Shown piece after piece: positions 28,579 to 37,620 of a stretch of 64,000 bases of DNA. How positions within the stretch are numbered: the stretch's first letter is position 1; each line of letters starts with the position of its first letter. Made by a program: the position numbers and the translations under genes. The DNA is from Salinisphaera dokdonensis (lineage in GTDB: Bacteria > Pseudomonadota > Gammaproteobacteria > Nevskiales > Salinisphaeraceae): NCBI RefSeq assembly GCF_040361215.1, contig NZ_APND01000001.1, forward strand, positions 744,001 to 808,000, given 5' to 3'. The notes below the pieces were generated by a model. That model made no database searches, had not been told where the DNA came from, and saw only the letters and a program-made list of their open reading frames with translations.

Positions 28579-29814
28579 CTAGAAATTCCCCTGGAACCAG
28601 GCCTTCATCCGTTCCCAGACCTGGGCGAAAGAGTTGTCGTTGTTGGACAAGTCCAGCCCTGGCCGCGGCTGGGAGCGGTTACCGAATTCCAGCAGGCCGA
28701 CGCCTGTGGCATGGATCGGATTCTTGACCACATCGGATAGCCCCTGAACACGCTGCGGCGTGCCCAGGCGGACCGACATGTGAAAGACTTCTTCGGCGAG
28801 ATCGGTCAGCCCTTCCATCTTGGAAGACCCACCCGTGATCACCACGCCGCCGGCCAGCAGATCCTCGAAACCGGATCGCACCAGCTCCTTGTGGATGAGC
28901 ATGAACAGCTCTTCGTAGCGCGGCTTGATGACCTCGGCCAGCGTGTAACGCGACAGCCGCCGCGGCGGGCGCTCGCCCACGCTCGGCACCTCGATGGCGT
29001 CGTCGTCCTCGATGAGTTCCGGCAGCGCACAGCCGTAGCGGATCTTGATGCCTTCAGCATGCTGGGTCGGCGTGCGCAGAGCCACCGCGATATCGTTGGT
29101 CACCTGATCGCCGGCAATCGGGATCACGGCCGTATGGCGGATGGAACCGTTGACGAACACGGCGATGTCCGAGGTGCCGCCGCCGATATCGACCAGCGCC
29201 ACGCCGAGATCCTTCTCGTCTTCGGACAGCACCGCGTAGCTGGAGGCCAGTTGTTCCAGTGAAAGCTTGGAGACTTCCAGGCCGCAACGGGCAACACACT
29301 TCTGGATGTTCTGGGCCGACGTCACCGCGCCCGTGACGATATGCACCTTGGCTTCGAGGCGCACGCCGGACATGCCGACCGGCTCCTGAATGCCCTCGTT
29401 GTCGTCGACCGCGAATTCCTGCGGCAGCACGTGCAGAATCTTCTGATCGGCCGGGATCGCGACCGCGCAGGCCGCGTCGATCACCCGTTCGATATCCGAT
29501 TCGGTGACTTCCTTGTTGCGTACCGCCACGATGCCGTGGGAATTCAGCGACCGCACATGGGCGCCGGAAATACCGCAGTGCACCGACTGGATCCGGCAGC
29601 CGGCCATCAACTCGGCTTCCTCGACCGCGCGGCGAATCGAATCGGTGGTCGACTCGATATTGACCACCATGCCCTTCTTCATGCCGCGCGAAGGCGCGCT
29701 GCCCAGACCGATGATCTCGAGCTTGCCCTCGTTCACTTCGGCTACGATGCAGGCGACCTTTGAGGTGCCGATATCGAGGCCGACGACGAGATTCTGGTCA
29801 GGCCGCTTGCTCAT
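28579..29814 (-). CDS. ftsA: Cell division protein FtsA
   Basis: Actin-like protein tethering FtsZ to the membrane; 411 residues from ATG 29814. Actin-family phosphate-binding motif VVGLDIGTSKV, second motif VDIGGGTSDIAVF, adenosine motif GGVVITGGSSKMEGL. The C-terminal amphipathic membrane-targeting helix (VWERMKAWFQGNF) is present. Its start overlaps the 3' end of ftsQ by 17 bases. Confidence 0.98.
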   Translation of the reverse strand: MSKRPDQNLVVGLDIGTSKVACIVAEVNEGKLEIIGLGSAPSRGMKKGMVVNIESTTDSIRRAVEEAELMAGCRIQSVHCGISGAHVRSLNSHGIVAVRNKEVTESDIERVIDAACAVAIPADQKILHVLPQEFAVDDNEGIQEPVGMSGVRLEAKVHIVTGAVTSAQNIQKCVARCGLEVSKLSLEQLASSYAVLSEDEKDLGVALVDIGGGTSDIAVFVNGSIRHTAVIPIAGDQVTNDIAVALRTPTQHAEGIKIRYGCALPELIEDDDAIEVPSVGERPPRRLSRYTLAEVIKPRYEELFMLIHKELVRSGFEDLLAGGVVITGGSSKMEGLTDLAEEVFHMSVRLGTPQRVQGLSDVVKNPIHATGVGLLEFGNRSQPRPGLDLSNNDNSFAQVWERMKAWFQGNF

Positions 29815-30544
29815 CACCTTTCTCCTGATCGGCGGTGGCGGCACGTGTGCCGCCGACCGCAAAACCGTCGCTGTAACGCAGATCCACATATCCGGCATCG
29901 ACCAGCTTGTCGCGGGCCTGCGCATCACCCAGCGCGTAGCGCACGAAGCGCTGCACACGGGCATCGAGTTCATCGCGGCCGAGCCTTAGCTCAAGGCCGT
30001 CTGCAAGTTGTGCCGTCCACGAGCCACGCGCATCGAGCGTGAGGCTCGCGAGCGCCACGTCGTGACCGGCCAGCGTTTTCGACAGCGCCTGGTACTGCTC
30101 GTAGACCTTGAGACCGGCGGTCTCCGGGCCATCGAGCTGAACCAGGTCATCGGGCCGCGTGCCGGTCGTCGGCACGAAGACCTGACCGTCGCGGGCCAGC
30201 AGCCCCTGATCGCCCCACAGGGCGACCGGCTCGTGTTCGCTCACGCGCACAACGACCCCGTCCGGCCAGTGGCGCGAAACCTTCACTTCGCGCAGCCACG
30301 CCAGGTTCGACAATTCGGACTGCAGCCCCTCCAGGTCGACATCGAAGAACGATGCGTCCAGATAAGGGGATGCAATCGCCGCGATGCGGTCGTCGCTGAC
30401 ATGCGCCGAATCGCCGCTGATATACAAGTGCCGGGTCGCCTCGCCTTCGGGCTTGATGCCCTGCCAGGTGCAGGCGGCCACGCCCATCAGCAGGCCGGCG
30501 CCCAGCACGACATCGCGCCAGCGCCGGGGATCACGCCAGTTCAT
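29798..30544 (-). CDS. ftsQ: Cell division protein FtsQ
   Basis: Bitopic inner-membrane divisome protein, 248 residues: short cytoplasmic start, one membrane helix (about 13-25), a POTRA domain (near residues 38-103, with HLYISGDSAHVSDDRI and REVKVSRHWPDGVVVRVSEH) and the beta domain ending near GYVDLRYSDGFAV. The linking partner in the divisome is FtsL (42210) with FtsB, which is not in the window. It overlaps both ddlB (14 bases) and ftsA (17 bases). Confidence 0.95.
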   Translation of the reverse strand: MNWRDPRRWRDVVLGAGLLMGVAACTWQGIKPEGEATRHLYISGDSAHVSDDRIAAIASPYLDASFFDVDLEGLQSELSNLAWLREVKVSRHWPDGVVVRVSEHEPVALWGDQGLLARDGQVFVPTTGTRPDDLVQLDGPETAGLKVYEQYQALSKTLAGHDVALASLTLDARGSWTAQLADGLELRLGRDELDARVQRFVRYALGDAQARDKLVDAGYVDLRYSDGFAVGGTRAATADQEKGDEQAA

Positions 30545-31490
30545 TGTTCGTCTCCTTGTGACTGGTCGTGGCGGCCAGAATGCGCCACACCAGTTCGTCG
30601 AAATCCATTCCGGCTGCGCGCGCGGCCATGGGCACCAGCGAATGCGAGGTCATGCCGGGAATGGCGTTGAGCTCCAGAAACCAGGGCTGGCCGGCCGAGT
30701 CGAGCATGAAGTCGACGCGGCCCCAGCCGGTCGCGCCCGTGATCTCGAACGCACGCAACGACAGCCGTTGCAGTTCGGCCTGCTGGCCCTGGTCGAGATC
30801 GCAGGGGCAGTGGTAGAGCGTGTCGTTGGCGACGTATTTCGCCTCAAAGTCATAGAAACCGCTGGACGGCTCGATATGAATGAGCGGCAACGCGCGGCCG
30901 TCGAGAATGCTGGCCGTGTATTCCGGCCCGTCGACAAACTGCTCGGCCATCACTTCGCGGTCGTACTTCGCGGCCTCGGCGCGGGCAGCATCGAGGTCTT
31001 CGATGCGTTCGACCTTGCTTATGCCGATGGTCGAGCCTTCGTGTACCGGCTTGACGATCAACGGCAGACCGAGCGTATCCACGACGGCTTGCGAATCCGT
31101 GCGCGCGTCAAGCAGACGATGCGCCGGCGTCGGGATGCCCTGCGTCGCCCACAATGCCTTGGTACGCACCTTGTCCATCGACAATGCACTGGCCAGCACG
31201 CCGCTGCCGGTATAGGGCAGGCCCTGCAGTTCGAGCGCGCCCTGGACCACGCCGTCCTCGCCGCCGCGGCCGTGCAGCGCAAGCCACACGCGGTCGAAAC
31301 CTTCTTCGGCCAAGCCCAGCACGCGCTGCTTGTCGACGTCGATAATCGTCACGTCGACGCCGCGCCGTTCGAGGGCCGCGCCCACTGCAGCACCGGAGTC
31401 CAGCGACACGGCGCGCTCGGCAGACCAGCCGCCCATCAGCACGGCCACACGGCCGAAGTCGGCCGGATCGGTCACGCGAACATGACTCAT
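30531..31490 (-). CDS. ddlB: D-alanine--D-alanine ligase
   Basis: ATP-grasp ligase making D-Ala-D-Ala for the peptidoglycan stem; 319 residues. Motifs VLMGGWSAERAVSLDSG, ALHGRGGEDGVVQG, IVKPVHEGSTIGI and FLELNAIPGMTSHSLVP are typical of DdlB. Start ATG overlaps the murC stop (ATGA) and its end overlaps ftsQ by 14 bases. Confidence 0.98.
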   Translation of the reverse strand: MSHVRVTDPADFGRVAVLMGGWSAERAVSLDSGAAVGAALERRGVDVTIIDVDKQRVLGLAEEGFDRVWLALHGRGGEDGVVQGALELQGLPYTGSGVLASALSMDKVRTKALWATQGIPTPAHRLLDARTDSQAVVDTLGLPLIVKPVHEGSTIGISKVERIEDLDAARAEAAKYDREVMAEQFVDGPEYTASILDGRALPLIHIEPSSGFYDFEAKYVANDTLYHCPCDLDQGQQAELQRLSLRAFEITGATGWGRVDFMLDSAGQPWFLELNAIPGMTSHSLVPMAARAAGMDFDELVWRILAATTSHKETNNELA

Positions 31491-32953
31491 ACCACGCCTC
31501 CATTGATCGTATGGGCCATCTGCTGGGCCACCGCGCCGATATCACCGGCGCCGAGGGTGAGCAGCACATCGCCGTCGCGCAGGATGCCCGGCAGAACTTC
31601 GGTGAGCCGGTGCACGTCGTCGACGAAAACCGGGTCGGTCTTGCCACGGGCGCGTACGCCGCGGGCCAGCGCCCGGCCATCGGCATTCGCGATCGGCGCT
31701 TCGCCGGCGGCATAGACTTCACACAGCACGAGCACATCCAGCTCCGCCAGCACCTGGCAGAAATCGTCGAAAAGATCCCGGGTGCGGGAGAAACGGTGCG
31801 GCTGAAACACCACCACGAGCCGGCGTTCGGGCCAGGCATTGCGTGCCGCACCGATGATGCTGACCAACTCACGCGGATGGTGGCCGTAGTCATCGACCAG
31901 CAGCACTTCGCGGCCACCCAGCGTGATCTCGCCGTGTATCTCGCAGCGCCGGCCGATGCCCTCGAAATGCGACAGCGCCTTGCCGATGGCCGGCATATCG
32001 ACGCCCAATTCGTGGGCGACAGCCGCCGCGGCCAGCGCGTTGAGCACGTTGTGCTTGCCCGGCAGGTTCAGGTGCACGTCGTAGCCTTCGTGGCCGGCTC
32101 GACGCAGGGTGAAGCGCGTGCCGGTGCCATCGAAGGACAGGTTTTCGGCCATGAGGTCGGCGTCATGATCGATGCCGTAGGTCACGATCGGGCGACCGAC
32201 ATCGGGCAGGATCGAGCGTACGACCGGGTCGTCCGCACATAGCACCGCCAGTCCGTAGAACGGCAGGTGGTGCAGGAATTCGACGAACGTGTCGGTCAGG
32301 CGCGAGAACTCGCCACCGTAGGTTTCCAGATGATCGGCATCGATATTGGTGACGATCGCCATCATCGGCGTCAGCAGCAGGAAGCTGGCATCGGACTCGT
32401 CGGCCTCGGCGACCAGATAGGGCCCTTCGCCCAGACGTGCATTGCTGTTCGCGCCGAGTACCTTGCCGCCGACAATGAAGGTCGGGTCCAGACCGCCGCC
32501 GGCGAGCAGCGCGGCGACGAGACTCGTGGTTGTGGTCTTGCCGTGTGTGCCCGCGACCGCGATGCCGTACCGAAAACGCATCAACTCGGCGAGCATTTCG
32601 GCACGGCGTACCACCGGCACCAGGCGATCATGGGCCGTGACCACTTCAGGGTTGTCCTGGGAAACCGCGGTCGAAACGACCACCACATCGGCACCCTCGA
32701 CATTTTCGGCCACATGGCCGATGAAGATCGTCGCGCCTTGGGCGGCCAGCGCCTGCGTGGTGACACCGTCCTTGATATCACTGCCGGTGACGTTGTAGCC
32801 GAGATTGAGCAGCACACTCGCGATACCGGCCATGCCGACGCCGCCGATGCCGACCATGTGAACAGTGTTCACACGCCGCATCGGGCGCTCCGCAAGCGGC
32901 TGGAAGTCGCTGCCATTGCTGTTCGTGTCGCTATGGGCCTGCGGGTCAGTCAT
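31487..32953 (-). CDS. murC: UDP-N-acetylmuramate--L-alanine ligase
   Basis: Adds L-Ala to UDP-MurNAc; 488 residues from ATG 32953. Rossmann start HMVGIGGVGMAGIA, ATP-binding AGTHGKTTTTSL and the Mur ligase EADESDASFL and DDYGHHPRE motifs are visible. The first 25 residues before MRRVNTVHM are a non-conserved leader; a later start at that Met is possible. The start overlaps the murG stop (ATGA). Confidence 0.97.
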   Translation of the reverse strand: MTDPQAHSDTNSNGSDFQPLAERPMRRVNTVHMVGIGGVGMAGIASVLLNLGYNVTGSDIKDGVTTQALAAQGATIFIGHVAENVEGADVVVVSTAVSQDNPEVVTAHDRLVPVVRRAEMLAELMRFRYGIAVAGTHGKTTTTSLVAALLAGGGLDPTFIVGGKVLGANSNARLGEGPYLVAEADESDASFLLLTPMMAIVTNIDADHLETYGGEFSRLTDTFVEFLHHLPFYGLAVLCADDPVVRSILPDVGRPIVTYGIDHDADLMAENLSFDGTGTRFTLRRAGHEGYDVHLNLPGKHNVLNALAAAAVAHELGVDMPAIGKALSHFEGIGRRCEIHGEITLGGREVLLVDDYGHHPRELVSIIGAARNAWPERRLVVVFQPHRFSRTRDLFDDFCQVLAELDVLVLCEVYAAGEAPIANADGRALARGVRARGKTDPVFVDDVHRLTEVLPGILRDGDVLLTLGAGDIGAVAQQMAHTINGGVV

Positions 32954-34056
32954 GCAGCCTCCACGGTTTCGAAACAGGCGGCGACGATATCGTCGGTCGA
33001 ATGCGGCCAGGCCACGGCACGGGCGGCGTTGGCACGGGTCAGCAGTCCGGCGCGATCCGCGCAAAGGCGTTCGATTTCGCTGGCAAGCCGCTCGACCGTG
33101 AGATCGGTTTGATCGACGAGCGTTGCGGCACCCGCGTCGACCAGATACTGGCCGTTCGCACGCTGATGGTCGTCGACCGCAAACGGATACGGCACCAGCA
33201 GCGCGCTTACACCGGCGGCGGCCAGCTCGGCCACGGTCAGCGCGCCGCTGCGGCAGATCACGACATCTGCCCAGGCATACGCCTCGGCCATGTCTTCGAT
33301 GAAGGCACTCACGTCGGCCTCGACATTCGCCTCGGCGTAGGCGGCCTCTGCCTGCTCGAGCGTACGACCGGCCTGGTGGCGCACCTGAGGGCGCGTTTCG
33401 GGCGCCAGCTTGGCGAGTGCCGCAGGCACGCGCTCGTTGATCGCGAGCGCCCCGCCACTGCCGCCCAGCACCAGCAGGCGAATCGCATCGTCGCGGTTCG
33501 CGAAGCGATCGGCCGGCGCGGGCAGATCGAGAATCTCGCGGCGCACGGGGTTGCCGACACTGCGTGCCGTGTCGCCCGTAAAGGTTTCGGGAAAGGCCTG
33601 CAGTACGGTATTCGCGATCCGCGCGAGCAGGCGGTTGGTCAAGCCCGGCGCAGCGTTCTGTTCGTGAATCAGCAGCGGCCGGCCGGTCAGCCGTGCAGCC
33701 AGCCCGCCCGGGCCGGAGGCGAAACCGCCCATGCCCACGACCAGCTGCGGCGCCAGGCGGCGCACCAGCCCGAGCGCCTGCAGGCAGGCCCGCGCCAGCC
33801 GCAGCGGCGCGGCAAACCAGGACAGCGCGCCCTTGCCGCGCAGCCCGGCCACGTCGATGGTATGCAGTTCCAGATCGTTGGCGGGCACCAGCCGCGCCTC
33901 GATGCCGGCGGCCGTGCCCAACCAGGACACGCGCGCGCCGCGCTCGATCAGCGCCTTTGCCACCGCGAGCGCAGGGAAAACGTGGCCGCCGGTGCCGCCT
34001 GCCATGATCAACACATGCGGCGTGCCATTCGGGTTTTGAGTAGCCGCTGCGTTCAT
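32950..34056 (-). CDS. murG: UDP-GlcNAc--lipid I N-acetylglucosaminyltransferase
   Basis: Makes lipid II at the cytoplasmic face of the inner membrane; GT-B fold, 368 residues. MAGGTGGHVFPALAVA, HEQNAAPGLTNR, LVLGGSGGALAINE and CRSGALTVAELAAAG are the diagnostic motifs. ATG 34056 overlaps the ftsW stop (ATGA). Confidence 0.98.
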   Translation of the reverse strand: MNAAATQNPNGTPHVLIMAGGTGGHVFPALAVAKALIERGARVSWLGTAAGIEARLVPANDLELHTIDVAGLRGKGALSWFAAPLRLARACLQALGLVRRLAPQLVVGMGGFASGPGGLAARLTGRPLLIHEQNAAPGLTNRLLARIANTVLQAFPETFTGDTARSVGNPVRREILDLPAPADRFANRDDAIRLLVLGGSGGALAINERVPAALAKLAPETRPQVRHQAGRTLEQAEAAYAEANVEADVSAFIEDMAEAYAWADVVICRSGALTVAELAAAGVSALLVPYPFAVDDHQRANGQYLVDAGAATLVDQTDLTVERLASEIERLCADRAGLLTRANAARAVAWPHSTDDIVAACFETVEAA

Positions 34057-35204
34057 CGGCGGCTCCTCTTCTCGGGCACGCGGGTCTCGAGATCTACACG
34101 GATCAGCAGCGCGCACAGCACGCACATCATCACCAGGCTGGAGCCGCCATAGCTCATCAGCGGCAGGGTCAGACCCTTGGTCGGCAGCAGCCCCATGTTC
34201 ACGGCAATGTTCAGGAACGCCTGCAGCACCAGCCAGCTCGACATGCCATAGGCCACGAACCCGGCGAACAGCTGATCGGCCACGAGCGCACGCCGACCGA
34301 TGACGAAACCGCGCCAGACCACGACCGCGAACAGGCCGATCAACAGCAGCGTGCCGATCAGGCCGAACTCTTCGGCATAAATGGCGAACAGGAAGTCGGT
34401 ATGGGTCTCGGGCAGATAGAGCAGTTTCTGCACCGAGTTGCCCAGGCCCACGCCGGCCACTTCGCCCCGCCCGATCGCAATCAGCGATTGGGTCAGCTGA
34501 AAGCCGCTGGCATAGGGATGCGCCCACGGGTCGGCAAAGCTGACAAGGCGCGCCAGGCGATACGGCGAGGACAGCACCAGCCCCACAACCGCAACACCGG
34601 CCAGGCTACCCAGCACGAGCAGATAGGTCAGGCGCGCGCCGGCAAGAAAGAGCACGATCGCCGCAACCGCGACCATGACCGCCGCCGCGCCGAAGTCCGG
34701 CTCGAGCAATAGCAGGAAGCTGGCCAGCGCCATGAAGAACATGGGCCGGAACAGACCGCCCCAGCTGGTGGCCAGGTCGAACTGGCGCCGCGCGGCATAG
34801 CCGGCGACATAGAGAATCAGGCAGAAACGCGCGGGCTCCGAGGCCTGCATGGCGACCGGACCGATATCGATCCAGCGACGCGCGCCGTTGACCGCATGGC
34901 CGATGCCGGGGATCAGCACGAGCAGCAGCAGCAACAGGCCGGCGCCGAGCAGCGTGAAGGTATTGGCCTGCCAGACTCGCAGCGGTACGTGCAGAACAAC
35001 GAAGCCCGCAACCAGACCGATCAGCGCGAAGATCGCCTGGCGGTAGAAGAAGTACATCGGGTCGTCGGTGAGACGATCCGCGACCGCGACCGAGGCCGAA
35101 CCGACCATCACGAGACCGAGGCCGGTGATCAGCGCCAGCGAGATCAGCAGCGCGGCGTCGGGACGCACGCGCGGCAGGCTGAATGTCTGCAGCAGACGGG
35201 TCAT
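34053..35204 (-). CDS. ftsW: Septal peptidoglycan glycosyltransferase FtsW
   Basis: SEDS-family polymerase acting with FtsI at the septum; 383 residues, about ten membrane segments. Signature features: NGARRWIDIGPVAMQASEPA, LLLEPDFGAAAVM, GFQLTQSLIAIGRGEVAGVGLG and the closing GLTLPLMSYGGSS. Adjacent murG, murD and ftsI support FtsW over RodA. Start overlaps the murD stop (ATGA). Confidence 0.97.
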   Translation of the reverse strand: MTRLLQTFSLPRVRPDAALLISLALITGLGLVMVGSASVAVADRLTDDPMYFFYRQAIFALIGLVAGFVVLHVPLRVWQANTFTLLGAGLLLLLLVLIPGIGHAVNGARRWIDIGPVAMQASEPARFCLILYVAGYAARRQFDLATSWGGLFRPMFFMALASFLLLLEPDFGAAAVMVAVAAIVLFLAGARLTYLLVLGSLAGVAVVGLVLSSPYRLARLVSFADPWAHPYASGFQLTQSLIAIGRGEVAGVGLGNSVQKLLYLPETHTDFLFAIYAEEFGLIGTLLLIGLFAVVVWRGFVIGRRALVADQLFAGFVAYGMSSWLVLQAFLNIAVNMGLLPTKGLTLPLMSYGGSSLVMMCVLCALLIRVDLETRVPEKRSRR

Positions 35205-36541
35205 GCCGCCAGCTCCTGCACCGCCGCGACGAAGCTTTCGCCGCGGTGTATGTAGTTGTCGAACTGGTCGAAGCTGGCGCAGCCGGGTGAGAACAGCACC
35301 GTGTCGCCGTCTTCGGCGATATTGGCTGCTTCGGCCACGGCCTCGCGCAGGGTCTCGACGCGGTGAACCGGCGCATGGTCGGCCACGGCGACGGCGATCT
35401 TCTCGCCGTCCTGACCGAACACGATCACCGCGCGTGTCTTGTCTGCGGCCAGCAGTCCAAGGGGCGTGAAGTCCGCGCCCTTGGCCTGGCCACCGGCCAG
35501 CAATACGACCGGCGTGGTCATGCCGGCGAGCGATGCCATCATCGCACCGGGATTGGTGCCCTTGGAATCGTTGATCCAGCGCACGCCGCGAATTTCGGCG
35601 ACGGTCTGGCAGCGATGCGGCAGACCGGAGAACGCTTGCAGACCTTCGCGGATGGCCGATTCTTCGATGCCGGCCGCATCGGCGAGCGCCCAGGCCACCA
35701 GCGCGTTGCTTTGATTGTGACGACCGGCGAGGCGCAGTTCGCTGCAGGCCAGCCAGGACTCATTGCCGCGCGCCAGCGCGGTCTCACCTGCGTCGTCCAG
35801 CAACCGGTAGTCGGCGTCGGATGAATTGCCGAACCGCACGACCTTCGCATCGCCCGTCGGCATCGCGGTAACGCGCGCGTCATCGGCATTCACGACGACC
35901 ACTTCGGCGCCGTTGAAGATACGGGCCTTGAGGGCGGCGTAGTGTTCGATATCGCCGTGGCGGTCGATATGGTCGGCGCTGATATTGAGCACGGTCGCGG
36001 CACGCACGGCCAGCGACTCGGTCAGCTCGAGCTGGAAGCTGGACAGCTCCAGCACGTAGAGATCGATATCGTCGGCAAGCATGTCCAGCGCCGGGGTGCC
36101 GAAATTGCCGCCGATAGCGACATTGAGACCGGCCGCCTTGGCGATCTCGCCGACCCAGGCGGTGACCGTGGACTTGCCGTTGGAACCGGTGATGGCGATC
36201 ACCGGCGCATTCACTACCCGGGCAAACCACTCGATATCGCCGACCACTTCCATGCCGCGCTCGCGCGCGGCGTCGATCAGCGGCTCGCGTAGATCCACGC
36301 CCGGCGAGACCACGATATGGGTCATACCTTCAAGCACGGCCGGGCTGAACTCGCCCACGATCAGACTGGCCTGCGGGCAATCACGGTGCAGCGCGTCGGC
36401 ACCCGGCGGCTCGTCGCGGGTGTCGACCACGCGAACGCGCGCGCCGCAGGTCGCAGCGAAACGCGCCGCGGACACGCCGGACAGACCACAGCCGACCACC
36501 AGCACGGCGGCGTGGGCGAGTTGTTCGCGCAGACCACTCAT
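35201..36541 (-). CDS. murD: UDP-N-acetylmuramoyl-L-alanine--D-glutamate ligase
   Basis: Adds D-Glu to the nucleotide precursor; 446 residues. N-terminal GCGLSGVSAARF, ATP loop ITGSNGKSTVTAW, ELSSFQLE, NISADHIDRHG and NDSKGTNPGAM match MurD. The start overlaps the mraY stop by 4 bases. Confidence 0.98.
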   Translation of the reverse strand: MSGLREQLAHAAVLVVGCGLSGVSAARFAATCGARVRVVDTRDEPPGADALHRDCPQASLIVGEFSPAVLEGMTHIVVSPGVDLREPLIDAARERGMEVVGDIEWFARVVNAPVIAITGSNGKSTVTAWVGEIAKAAGLNVAIGGNFGTPALDMLADDIDLYVLELSSFQLELTESLAVRAATVLNISADHIDRHGDIEHYAALKARIFNGAEVVVVNADDARVTAMPTGDAKVVRFGNSSDADYRLLDDAGETALARGNESWLACSELRLAGRHNQSNALVAWALADAAGIEESAIREGLQAFSGLPHRCQTVAEIRGVRWINDSKGTNPGAMMASLAGMTTPVVLLAGGQAKGADFTPLGLLAADKTRAVIVFGQDGEKIAVAVADHAPVHRVETLREAVAEAANIAEDGDTVLFSPGCASFDQFDNYIHRGESFVAAVQELAA

Positions 36542-37620
36542 CGGATCTTCAACGTGGACAGGCCGATGAGCACAAGCACCAGCGTGACGATCCAGAATCG
36601 CACGATGATCTTCGGCTCGGCCCAGCCCTTGAGTTCGAAATGATGATGCAGCGGCGCCATGCGGAACATGCGCTTGCCGGTCATCTTGAAGGTGGCGACC
36701 TGCAGGATCACCGACACCGTCTCGGCCACGAACACGCCGCCCATGACCAGCAGCACCAGCTCCTGACGCACGGCCACCGCGACCACGCCCAGGGCCGCGC
36801 CCAGCGCCAGCGCGCCGACGTCACCCATGAAGACCTGGGCCGGATAGGCGTTGAACCAGAGAAAACCCAGCCCCGCCCCACCGATGGCGGTACAGAAGAT
36901 CGACAGCTCACCCACGCCCTCGATATAGGCGAAGCCGAGATAATCGGAGAACACGGCGTTGCCGCTGACGTAGGCAAACACGGCCAGCGCCGAAGCCACC
37001 AGTACGCAGGGCATGATCGCTAGCCCGTCCAGACCGTCGGTGAGGTTCACCGCGTTGCTGGAGCCCACAATCACCAGGTAGCTCCAGAGGATATAGCCCG
37101 CGCCAAGCGGCACCGAGACATCCTTGAGCATGGGAATCAGCACGCTGGTTTCGGCCGCACTGGTCGCGCCCACGTACAGCCACAGGCCGGCCACAACGCC
37201 GACCAGCGTCTGGGCGCCGTACTTGGCTTTAGCCGACAGACCCTTGCTGTTGCCGAACTTGAGCTTGCGATAGTCGTCGAGGAAGCCGATCGCGCCGAAT
37301 GCGAAGGTGACCAGCATCGCCAGCCATACCCAGCGGTTGCCCAGATCGCCCCAGAGCAGGGTCGCGACCAGCACCGCCGCGATGATGAGCGTGCCGCCCA
37401 TGGTCGGCGTGCCGGCCTTGACGAGATGGCTCTGCGGGCCATCATCACGCACGTGCTGACCGATCTGATGGAAGGTCAGCTTGCGGATCATGATCGGGCC
37501 GAACACGAACGAAAAAATCATCGCCGTGAGTACGCCAAGGATCGCGCGCAGGGTGATGAACTGAAATACGCGAAAACCGCTGTAAAGCGGCTCGAGCCAT
37601 TCGGCGATGAACGTCAGCAT
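36538..37620 (-). CDS. mraY: Phospho-N-acetylmuramoyl-pentapeptide transferase
   Basis: Transfers phospho-MurNAc-pentapeptide to undecaprenyl phosphate, giving lipid I; 360 residues, ten membrane helices. Motifs: KAGTPTMGGTLII, FLDDYRKL (catalytic Asp cluster), NAVNLTDGLDGLA, AYPAQVFMGDVGALALG and RMAPLHHHFELKGW. It overlaps murF by 7 bases and murD by 4. Confidence 0.99.
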   Translation of the reverse strand: MLTFIAEWLEPLYSGFRVFQFITLRAILGVLTAMIFSFVFGPIMIRKLTFHQIGQHVRDDGPQSHLVKAGTPTMGGTLIIAAVLVATLLWGDLGNRWVWLAMLVTFAFGAIGFLDDYRKLKFGNSKGLSAKAKYGAQTLVGVVAGLWLYVGATSAAETSVLIPMLKDVSVPLGAGYILWSYLVIVGSSNAVNLTDGLDGLAIMPCVLVASALAVFAYVSGNAVFSDYLGFAYIEGVGELSIFCTAIGGAGLGFLWFNAYPAQVFMGDVGALALGAALGVVAVAVRQELVLLVMGGVFVAETVSVILQVATFKMTGKRMFRMAPLHHHFELKGWAEPKIIVRFWIVTLVLVLIGLSTLKIR